Assembly: GCA_934438055.1 (NCBI GenBank)
Contig: CAKSAY010000001.1
Coordinates: 72,614 to 136,613 of the forward strand
From: an uncultured Oscillospiraceae bacterium
Lineage (GTDB): Bacteria; Bacillota; Clostridia; Oscillospirales; Ruminococcaceae
Direction: 5' to 3'
DNA: 64,000 bases
Below the pieces are notes generated by a model. It was given only the letters and a program-made list of their open reading frames with translations, was not told the DNA's origin and made no database searches. Of the stretch, positions 27,030 through 34,539 are shown piece after piece. The position numbers and the translations under genes are program-made. Position 1 is the stretch's first letter. Each line of letters starts with the position of its first letter.

Positions 27030-27057
27030 TTGCTATTTTTTTATTTTATGATAAAAT
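27030..27057 (+). promoter_or_regulatory. Probable ferredoxin promoter
   Basis: TTGCTA and TAAAAT with a 16-base spacer in a very AT-rich tract, about 50 bases before the ferredoxin start. Confidence 0.4.
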
Positions 27058-27109
27058 AGTAGTGAACCATAATATTTTATTATGGACAATTCATAAGGAG
27101 GTTATAAAA

Positions 27110-27283
27110 ATGGCATATGTAATTAATAATGATTGTATTAGCTGTGGTGCTTGTGAATCAGAATGTCCGGTAAACTGCATTACTCCCGGCGATGAACACT
27201 ATGTTATCGACAAAGAGGTATGCATTGAGTGCGGTTCCTGCACAGGTGTATGTCCTGTGGGCGCCCCCAATCCGGAAGACTAA
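27110..27283 (+). CDS. 2[4Fe-4S] ferredoxin
   Basis: 57 residues with the two clostridial cluster motifs CISCGACESECP and CIECGSCTGVCP. A strong AAGGAGG lies upstream and a terminator follows directly, so it is a single-gene unit. A low-potential electron carrier for pyruvate oxidation, hydrogenase and similar reactions. The stretch between the motifs (GDEHYVIDKEV) is the usual short linker. Confidence 0.97.
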   Translation: MAYVINNDCISCGACESECPVNCITPGDEHYVIDKEVCIECGSCTGVCPVGAPNPED

Positions 27284-27296
27284 ACTTGAACATAAC

Positions 27297-27325
27297 AAAA
27301 AGGTTCGGAATTATCCGAACCTTTT
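27297..27325. terminator. Bidirectional terminator between ferredoxin and P-II-like gene
   Basis: A 12-base stem (AAAAAGGTTCGG / CCGAACCTTTTT) with a short loop, T-rich on both strands, placed between two converging genes. Confidence 0.9.
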
Positions 27326-27349
27326 TATTTATATTCGCAGTAAAAAATG

Positions 27350-27703
27350 CTACCTTTCAGAATCTCCCTTTTTGACCAATCCCTGAACAGAATCCACAGG
27401 AATCGTAAAAATAATGCCGGTATTCGGCTCTGTTAATTCGCCCACCACTTGCTTGACTACCCTATAAAAAAGTTGCTCTTGCTCTTGATTCACAACCGTA
27501 AAAATAGTCGTATTTTCATTATGTTCCTCATCTAACAATGCCTTAAGGGAATTCATCAATTTGCTTTCATGACGATTATATAAAGACTGAGCCATGCCGG
27601 CAGAGTGCAGAATAGTTGCGCCCCGCAAGCCCTGATCAGATAGTTCAGATAAAAGAGAATCTACCTTTTCATTATTATTTAAAACAAAAATTAAAAGCTT
27701 CAA
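27350..27703 (-). CDS. P-II-like regulatory-fold protein of unknown role
   Basis: About 117 residues from a TTG at 27703 with AAGGAG eight bases upstream; an ATG eight codons earlier is less well spaced. It opens LKLLIFVLNNNEKVDSLLSE, then GLRGATILHSAGMA, the pattern of small P-II-like proteins (GlnB-like ferredoxin fold) common in clostridia. Later KQVVGELTEPNTGIIFTIPV matches the closing strand. The ligand is unknown; the family is often near sensor or transport genes, but here it stands alone. Confidence 0.75.
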   Translation of the reverse strand: MKLLIFVLNNNEKVDSLLSELSDQGLRGATILHSAGMAQSLYNRHESKLMNSLKALLDEEHNENTTIFTVVNQEQEQLFYRVVKQVVGELTEPNTGIIFTIPVDSVQGLVKKGDSER

Positions 27704-28021
27704 ATCATCCTCTCCTTTTCTATTCAATTGATTTTAAAAACACTCTATGACAGAAAACAATACAAAAGTATTTGCCATACAAAACTTTTTTATTCTACGT
27801 CCCTTTATGATAATAGTTATATACACAAAATTGACCTCGTAATCTGACAATACGGCTTATATTTGAATTTCCAATAATGCAAAAAATAAATCCCACTTTT
27901 TCTATCAGGCGGCTCTATATACAATGAAGTGTAATAATAGACTCACATCGGTATTATATACATTATATCACTCTAAAAATATAGATACAAGTAAAAAAAG
28001 TCGATATAGGAGAATTGAACC

Positions 28022-29071
28022 ATGCAATATAAAGGAATGAGTAAATATACTATCAAGCAATTTAACCAAATGCAAATTCTACGCTATTTAAAAAGCCAAA
28101 AATCGGCTGCAAAATCAGAAATCTCTAAAGCGCTCGGTTTAACAAGGGCTTCCATTACTCTATTAATAGATGAAATGACATCAAAAGGTCTGCTCACAGT
28201 TTCAAATAAACACTCTCAAAAAAGGAAAATGACGCTTTATAGGCTTGCTGCCAACTACAAATTTGCTTTTGGCATCACACTCCATAAAGACGTGTTTTAT
28301 ATGGCTCTTAGTAATATAGAAGGAGCCTTATTAAATAAAATCAGTGATACATTACAATCCGATATGAATGAAGATGAAATAGCAAAACGAATTCTAAAAC
28401 AGATAAATCGTTTATTAAAGGATAATTGCCTGGAAAATAATGATATCTTAGGCGTTGGCCTTGCCTATTCTGCCTCCATAGATTCCTCTATCGTCAACCG
28501 GATAATGTCTATCCTCAACAAAAACTGCTCACTCAAATTTTATGCACTTTCGCTCACGAACGCCATTGGAATCGCGTATTTTGATTTCCATCAATTCTTC
28601 GTCTCTCCACAAATCAATACTTTGACCTGCATAGAATTCTATGAATCTCTATCTATTTCCACTGTCCATAAAGATGCTCTATTAACCCATGGCGCTCCGT
28701 TCCTTTCACATTCACTTGAAAGCGCTTTCTTTGCCACACAATTTCCCGTGTTATCCTCAAATTTTAACCCCGCACAACAAGAATCAGCACAACAAATCCA
28801 GGCATTTTCATATGAAGTTTTAACTAAACGCCTTGGAGAAGAACTCTTCCGTCTAATAAATTTTGCTGCACTTTTCAACCCATCTGGTATCATCTGTTTA
28901 TCTTCCCCATCCATTGACAAAGAATTTAAAGCTCTATTACTACAAAGTTTAGAGCCATCTCTTAAAGAAAAGATAATCATTTTCGATCGAGAATCAAAAA
29001 TAAATTTTTTAGCTGCCTGTGCTGTTTCAATCCGAAAACATCTTATTGAATCAGGTGGTAATATAGAATAG
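28022..29071 (+). CDS. ROK-family-like transcriptional regulator
   Basis: 349 residues. A MarR-type winged helix-turn-helix (residues 12-65: ILRYLKSQKSAAKSEISKAL, LTRASITLLIDEMTSKGLL) is followed by a degenerate ROK sugar-kinase fold (YKFAFGITLHKDVFYMALSN, then ILGVGLAYSASID). The kinase nucleotide and CxCGxxGC metal motifs are absent, so it is regulator-only. GGAG lies nine bases before the ATG. ROK regulators respond to sugars or sugar phosphates. It stands alone and points toward the surface-protein array, but a regulatory link to that array is inference. Confidence 0.75.
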   Translation: MQYKGMSKYTIKQFNQMQILRYLKSQKSAAKSEISKALGLTRASITLLIDEMTSKGLLTVSNKHSQKRKMTLYRLAANYKFAFGITLHKDVFYMALSNIEGALLNKISDTLQSDMNEDEIAKRILKQINRLLKDNCLENNDILGVGLAYSASIDSSIVNRIMSILNKNCSLKFYALSLTNAIGIAYFDFHQFFVSPQINTLTCIEFYESLSISTVHKDALLTHGAPFLSHSLESAFFATQFPVLSSNFNPAQQESAQQIQAFSYEVLTKRLGEELFRLINFAALFNPSGIICLSSPSIDKEFKALLLQSLEPSLKEKIIIFDRESKINFLAACAVSIRKHLIESGGNIE

Positions 29072-30315
29072 ACATTCTGCAACAACACAATGCTCTTGTT
29101 TATGGCAATTCACTGAAAAAGTTTTCGCCCTTAAACCATGTGTTATCTTTCAAGCGCCATGAAATCAACATACACTGTATTTACAAATAGATAAGCCTTT
29201 CCGTCTTTGAAATTTGTATCGCAAACAATAATGTCATATGAGACTCTATCTACCAACACAATCTTCTCTTTTTGTGAATTTAAATATAACCGTCTTAGAA
29301 AGAGGCCGGAGCAATTGCTCCGGCCCTTTTTTCATGAAAGAAAAAACGTTTAAAATTTATTATATGAGTAAAAAACAATTCTTCTAAATTCTAATAGACG
29401 CTGTACCCACCCCCAGCAAAAGGCTTAAAAAGACAATCCCTTGTTTTTTTCAAAAAACTTAAGCTTTAAAACGATTATTTGAACAGTCCTCTAATTTCCC
29501 AGCAAGCAATGAGTCGTCTTTGCAAAGCAAAAGTGTTTCATAGGTGAAAAAATTTCCCTATTAAACCTAATTGACACCTCAAACAACTCTAAAATTTCCC
29601 ACCAAATTACTCCACCTGATTTTCACTTCTCGAACCGGCATTAAATGCATTTTCTAATCTTCTTCTCATTATCCTCCACTGTCTCTAGATGATATTCCTA
29701 CTGCCGCTTTCCTATTCCGATGCTTGTAGTATAAATATCGAATATTTCTATAGAACATCAAGCCACTCTTATCTTTGAATGACTCCATAACTCCAACATT
29801 GAAAATTTGGCAGTCCTCCTACATTTCGGCCACATCCTAAACTCAATAGTCCCCATCTCTATGCATCTGTGAATTTTCCATTCTTCGGTGCAGGCAAAGC
29901 AAAACACTTTTTAGCAAAAACAATACTGTTCTGCTGTTTGTGCTATATACCCTAAAACATTTTATCACATTCATCTCCAAAGCTATTTTTCTCAACTCTA
30001 AACCGCGCTTAGTAAGCTAAAGTCTTCTATGTAAAAATTTTTCTCCCACATCATCCATAGATGCCCTTAGTCAAAGCTATCTTGCCGGAAAATAACTTTC
30101 TATAATACGAAATAATATTGCTTCAAACGCAATTCTTATCATGCAAATCCACTCTATCTCTCAATTTTTTTCAAATAGCTTCGATATACAGCACCTTTTA
30201 CAACTCATAAAAAAGTATATCATAAACAAATACAAATTGTGATTTTTAAGCCAATTAGTCAATGAAACCAAAAATAGGCCATTACTTAACATCTCCGCAA
30301 AAGAACAAAAGGAAA
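29072..30315. other. Gene-free stretch before the surface-protein array
   Basis: About 1.2 kb without a gene I would call. It holds the terminator at 29304-29332 and AT-rich DNA. On the minus strand, 29143-29299, there is an unusually protein-like run of about 50 residues (containing LVDRVSYDIIVCDTNF and KAYLFVNTVYVDFMALER, then a stop) with no start signal. It may be a gene fragment. Around 29650-29900 the minus strand shows short open pieces in shifting frames, possible debris. Confidence 0.4.
29304..29332 (+). terminator. Strong rho-independent terminator
   Basis: A perfect palindromic stem GGCCGGAGCAATTGCTCCGGCC followed by CTTTTTT on the plus strand, about 230 bases after the ROK-type regulator gene. 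Confidence 0.85.
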
Positions 30316-30342
30316 GGCAGTTTATCCTAAGGATAAACTGCC
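30316..30342 (-). terminator. Terminator of the surface-protein array
   Basis: A perfect 12-base stem (GGCAGTTTATCC / GGATAAACTGCC) with a three-base loop, about 45 bases past the stop of the anchor gene on the minus strand, followed by a moderately T-rich tail. Confidence 0.7.
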
Positions 30343-30388
30343 AATCAATTAGATATTTAATTGTAAATATCTTTTATTTTAAGTCTTC

Positions 30389-32791
30389 TTATTTTTTTCT
30401 TCTCTTAATGAGAACTGCACCCGCAGCAGAAAGAGCTGCTAAAGCTGCAATGCCGGCCAACGGGAATGCATCGCCTGTCTTCACATTGTTTGTTGAAGAC
30501 GGAGTTGCCGCATTAGAAGCAGAAGGAGTTACAGTTGCGCCACCATTATTCTCTGGAGATGGAACAACACCGCCGCCATTCTGTGCTTCAGTAACATTTA
30601 CATTCTGCTCAATGATGAATTCTTTACCATCTAAAGTGACAATCTTAGCAGTGATGGTAGCAGTACCCGTTGACTTTGCAGTCACAACGCCATTGCCATC
30701 AACATCTGCAACATTCTTATTAGAAGTGGTCCATACAATGGATGCAATGTTAGAAGCGTCATATGGCTCGTAAACAATCTTCATCTGGAGTGAATCTCCA
30801 ACCGGCAAGCTCGAAGCTGCCTTAACAGTGTCATCAGAGAACGAAGATTTCTCTACAGGCACGTTAACAAAGACATTACAGGTTGCAGTGAAGTTGCCGA
30901 CCTTTGCAGTAATTACTGCGCGTCCTCCCTTAACAGGAGAAACCAAACCGTTTGCCACTTCAACAATACTTGGGTCACTTGAGGTCCAAGTAACAGTCTT
31001 GTCATCGGTGGTGTCATTCGGATTATAGATAACAGTTAACTGTGCAGTCTCTGTCTTGGTCAGCTCAATGTCTGTCTTATCAAGCGATATGCCCTTTAAT
31101 GGGTTGGTGTTATGAACAGTACATGTAGCTGTCTTAACAATGCCATCAACAGTTGTTTCTGTCGCCGTAACCACAGCGTCGCCATATTTGGTTCCGGCTG
31201 TGATGGTAGCAATGCTGTTATTTGTGCCGGATGCTGTAATGCTTACAACATCTGCATCATCAACAGTCCAAACAACATTTGTCAACTGGCTCGCATCCGC
31301 TGGATCAAAGGAAACCTGTAGGTTATCAGAATTCTTATCCGGTGTTAAAGTAATATCAGATTTATCCAATGTAATGTTTGTCAAAGGATTGTTTACTGTT
31401 ACTGCACATGTATCAGATTTCGTGGAACCATCGCCGGACTGAACGCTAGCAGTGATGTCAACTGTTCCAACACCATTAGCAGTCACAACACCGTTAGCAT
31501 CAACAGATGCAATTTTATCATTGTCAGACTTCCAAGTGATTGTCTTGTCATCTGTGGTGTCGTCTGGATCAATCTTGGCAACAAGGGTTTCCGTGTTGCC
31601 CTTATTGATGGTGGTTGTGTGCTTATTGAGCGAAATGCTTGTGATTTGCTTCTCTGAAACCGTGATGGTCACAGAATCGCTGAAGTTCGTGCCCTCAGCA
31701 GTTGCGGTAATCTCCGCTGTGCCGGTTTTTTTACCTGTCACAACTGCGCCAAGGTTGCCAACAGCTTCCACTGATGCAATGTCATCAGCATCGGAAGACC
31801 ATTTGATGTTTGGCTTGTTAGTAGGCTCTGCCGGAACATAAGCAGCTGTTAAGTTCGCAGTCTGATTCTTGAGAATTGAGGTCGTGTCTGCGGACACAGT
31901 GATGCCGGTGAGCGGCACTGTAACATTCACCTGACAGGTTGCCGTCAAATCGCCAATCTTTGCGGTAATGTTTGTCGTGCCTGCTTTATTGCCGGGTGTG
32001 ACTGTTGCTGATCTGCTTGGAGAACCAATTGGCGTTACGGAAGCAACGTCAGGGTCTTCCGAAGACCACTCAACATCAGAGGTGACGCTGGCAGGCTCAA
32101 CCGTTGCGTTTAAGGTTGCGCTGCCGCCGACTGCCAAATCTAATGTATTTTGATCAAGAGTAATCTTGGTTGGAGCCACAACAATTTTAGTCTGATTTGT
32201 TGTGTCTTGTATATCAGATTGAGCCGCCTCATAATTCATATCCATGGTATCTTCACCATTACTGTTCCATGTAGTAGTGCCATGCAAATTATCTGCTGCT
32301 GCACTATCTAGAACAGTAAAGTTTAATGTTACCATAGAGGAACCTGCATATGGGGGAAGAGGCAAAGGCGTTACGCCGTCAGGATTCGTCATGGACAAGA
32401 GAATATCCTTATCTGTTTTGCTATCACTATCTAAATCCGTATCATCGTCTTGAGCAACAACATCGCCTAAACCCCACCCTAATGTAGAACCATCATACTT
32501 TAATTGCGTTGAATCATAACAATAATATAGTGTACATCCCAAAAAATCAGAACCGGCTTTGGTAGCGTCTCCATTCAAATCATAGATAACTTGCAGAGTA
32601 TCTCCAGGCTTTACTTCTGTTTTATTGGTGGAAACGTTTATATTGACGTAACCGGCAGGATAGTTGGCTGAATCCCAATCGTTAGAATCAATAGCCAATG
32701 TTGTGAAAGGAGCTAGCATTGTAGCCATCATCGCAACAGAAAGGGTTGCCGCCATCACTCTTTTAAAAGGGCGACTGCTTTTTTTTAACAT
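30389..32791 (-). CDS. Putative sortase-anchored scaffoldin: cohesin-like domain plus six BIG2 repeats
   Basis: About 800 residues. A signal peptide at residues 1-37 ends near TTLAID. It is followed by a cohesin-like beta domain (about 40-205): VKPGDTLQVIYDLNG, then LYYCYDSTQLKYDG and VTLNFTVLD. Next are six BIG2-type Ig repeats (about 205-745), each with an LTG-I-type opening, a W-S-S-D core and a closing TCxVxV strand. An Asn/Ser/Thr linker leads to NNVKTGDAF, a hydrophobic helix and KRRKK, which is a sortase sorting signal of the NVKTGD type. No dockerin is present, unlike every other gene of the array. I infer a wall-bound base that receives dockerins. The ATG at 32791 with GAAAGG eight bases away is preferred; in-frame starts lie up to eleven codons upstream. 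Cohesin assignment is by motif only. Confidence 0.75.
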   Translation of the reverse strand: MLKKSSRPFKRVMAATLSVAMMATMLAPFTTLAIDSNDWDSANYPAGYVNINVSTNKTEVKPGDTLQVIYDLNGDATKAGSDFLGCTLYYCYDSTQLKYDGSTLGWGLGDVVAQDDDTDLDSDSKTDKDILLSMTNPDGVTPLPLPPYAGSSMVTLNFTVLDSAAADNLHGTTTWNSNGEDTMDMNYEAAQSDIQDTTNQTKIVVAPTKITLDQNTLDLAVGGSATLNATVEPASVTSDVEWSSEDPDVASVTPIGSPSRSATVTPGNKAGTTNITAKIGDLTATCQVNVTVPLTGITVSADTTSILKNQTANLTAAYVPAEPTNKPNIKWSSDADDIASVEAVGNLGAVVTGKKTGTAEITATAEGTNFSDSVTITVSEKQITSISLNKHTTTINKGNTETLVAKIDPDDTTDDKTITWKSDNDKIASVDANGVVTANGVGTVDITASVQSGDGSTKSDTCAVTVNNPLTNITLDKSDITLTPDKNSDNLQVSFDPADASQLTNVVWTVDDADVVSITASGTNNSIATITAGTKYGDAVVTATETTVDGIVKTATCTVHNTNPLKGISLDKTDIELTKTETAQLTVIYNPNDTTDDKTVTWTSSDPSIVEVANGLVSPVKGGRAVITAKVGNFTATCNVFVNVPVEKSSFSDDTVKAASSLPVGDSLQMKIVYEPYDASNIASIVWTTSNKNVADVDGNGVVTAKSTGTATITAKIVTLDGKEFIIEQNVNVTEAQNGGGVVPSPENNGGATVTPSASNAATPSSTNNVKTGDAFPLAGIAALAALSAAGAVLIKRRKK

Positions 32792-32833
32792 TTTTTTCAT
32801 CCTTTCTATGTCATCATTTTGCACTTCTTATAA

Positions 32834-32871
32834 TTAGCGCCAAGAGCAAAATCAAAAGCTCTCGGCGCTAA
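32834..32871 (-). promoter_or_regulatory. Leader hairpin of the anchor gene
   Basis: TTAGCGCC.AGAGC pairs with GCTCT.GGCGCTAA over a ten-base loop, about 40 bases upstream of the start codon and without a T run. It is therefore not a simple terminator. It may stabilise the mRNA or influence initiation. Confidence 0.5.
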
Positions 32872-34232
32872 CGTAGAACACATCTGAAATGCATAACGAC
32901 TTGGGGTCTGCTATTATGCAATGTGTTTTTAAGAAGCATTTGCAGTGTTGTGCACTGCAAAAAGTTCTTTTCCATCAGCTTCACGCCACGGCAGCGGCAT
33001 TTGCAACATCAAGGACGTGAACCATGTGTGACTAACCAAACTAAATCCTGCCGCCGGAGCGTTTGGTCAGGTTTAGGTGATCGGATGAAACGCCCACTGA
33101 TCAGAGGAAAGCCAAAAGAACTACTGAAACGTCTTTCATATGCACGCAGGGTCAAGATTAACAACTGCTGCTTCCCCGGTTTCGTGCAGCCTAAAGTTTG
33201 AAGAAGCGTTGACTGCATCGACCTAGCTAAAAGTCCAAGCATTGAATCTTTGATTTACGTTTCAGAGGGCGCGGAATGAAATTCTTTTTTAAGAATCCAT
33301 ATCCTTCATACATTCACGATGTATGCCGATTCATTAATAAAGTAAAGGGATTGTGCCGATTACAAAAATCGCTCAACTCATATCTAAAAATTTTCTCTTT
33401 AGACGAGGCGGTTTTCGCTATAGTTTTGTTTAGTGTTTGGTAAGAACAATCGAAACAAACGATATCGGCGCACAAATCATCTCGAACAAACAGCCGAGTG
33501 AGAAAGCAAACCGCACATATGCGCAGTTTTTTTGTGAAAACCATCTCAGTCAACAACACCTATCGGTGAAAATTGAATCCCAATCGTTTGGTTTGTCCAC
33601 AGTCAACGCTGCGAAAGAGGTCGGTGCAAACCGACTTTCATAGCCACTGAAAGGGCGGCAGCTATGAGACTATTCACAATCTTCTCACTTGAGCTATGTT
33701 TGTATCTCTCTCCCTCTTTATCGAAAAAGCGTTACCGCTCAATCTTCACATTAGGGAATCAAAGCGAGAAATGCAACACTTTATTCCCTAATTTCGTACC
33801 ATAAAAATGAATAAATTGGAAAGAATCCTTGGCACGACATTTGCGAGACTGCCTACAAAAAAGAGTCTCTCTCGCAGCCCCATATCCGGGCGGCACCAAA
33901 AAGCATACTTGAATATGAAGCTGCGATATAACCGCCGTTTCTATTCAATCCGCCGAAACGGCAGCTAAATTAACCGGGAGTGTGTGTGATTATATATGCT
34001 CTGGGCTGCATGGAAGAAAAAACAGACCATGCAACGCCATCCCCATACCCACGGCAATTTATGACTAGTTGTATTTTATAAAACTGAATCAACAAATATA
34101 ATAGCTAAACCCGAGCCTAGCATTATTTGTCTTTATCAATCTCGCCCACCAAGAGGTTCGAGCCCGGACACAGAGACTGCTCCGAAAGAGGCGTCGCTTA
34201 GAGCATGAAACGTCGACTGTGAACGCTTCCCT
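32872..34232. other. Hairpin-rich, gene-free 1.4 kb between anchor gene and truncated paralogue
   Basis: No continuous reading frame fits a known protein. Several strong inverted repeats occur: 33035-33075 (two interleaved stems), TGATC/GATCA at about 33077-33104, GTCGGTGCAAACCGAC near 33630, CATAGC/GCTATG just after it, and GCCGTTTC/GAAACGGC at 33934-33962 inside AGCTGC/GCAGCT. The word AGTCAACGCT (or close variants) recurs near 33215, 33600 and 34220. If transcription starts at the promoter at 34424-34452 this would be a long untranslated leader of the anchor gene. It could equally be the rotted body of the truncated paralogue. Confidence 0.5.
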
Positions 34233-34373
34233 TTACCGGATGTTTTTCGAGCTGCTCGAAAGGTCAAGCACAATGTTGCCCTCAGCAGTCAAGGCCGTCC
34301 ATGGCGTCATCATGCTCATCACAATGGCGAGCGCCAAAACCCAGGAAGTGCTTCTTGTCAGAATGCGTTTCAT
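34233..34373 (-). pseudogene. Truncated surface-protein paralogue (signal peptide and cohesin start only)
   Basis: A 46-residue frame encodes a signal peptide of the same style as its neighbours (LALAIVMSMMTPWTALTA, compare MVSSLMTPWTALAA in the gene at 37775), then EGNIVLDLSSSSKNIR, the first strand of the cohesin-like domain, then a stop. A consensus promoter stands 50 bases upstream. Downstream I find no further cohesin, BIG2 or dockerin pieces in any frame. Most likely a dead paralogue whose body has decayed or been replaced; a leader peptide is a less likely alternative. Confidence 0.65.
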
Positions 34374-34423
34374 CACCAGTCTTTTTGAATTTGGATTACT
34401 TTGAATCAATCTCAGTAGAATGT

Positions 34424-34452
34424 ATTATAACACAATTCAAAAAGTTTGTCTA
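34424..34452 (-). promoter_or_regulatory. Promoter before the truncated paralogue
   Basis: Minus-strand TAGACA and a perfect TATAAT separated by exactly 17 bases. It lies in the gap after the gene at 34540-36102. Confidence 0.65.
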
Positions 34453-34539
34453 TACCCATAAAATTTTATATTTTGGTTTTTAAAGAAAAACTAAACATAA
34501 AAGGATATTTTTAAAATCAATACAATATAAAATACATTT

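Noticed and set aside
33040..33115. Cyclic-di-GMP class I riboswitch on the minus strand before the anchor gene
   Set aside because: The spacing loosely matches, but the invariant GCAAACC and ACGCAAAGC blocks are not present (T runs stand where A runs are needed).
33590..33680. Cobalamin riboswitch-like core (GGTCGGTGCAAACCGAC followed by AGCCACTG) on the plus strand
   Set aside because: The remaining conserved B12-box parts are missing and no plus-strand gene follows for several kilobases.
34140..34175. tRNA T-arm-like GAGGTTCGAGCCC
   Set aside because: The flanks do not form a T stem and no acceptor, D or anticodon arm is found.
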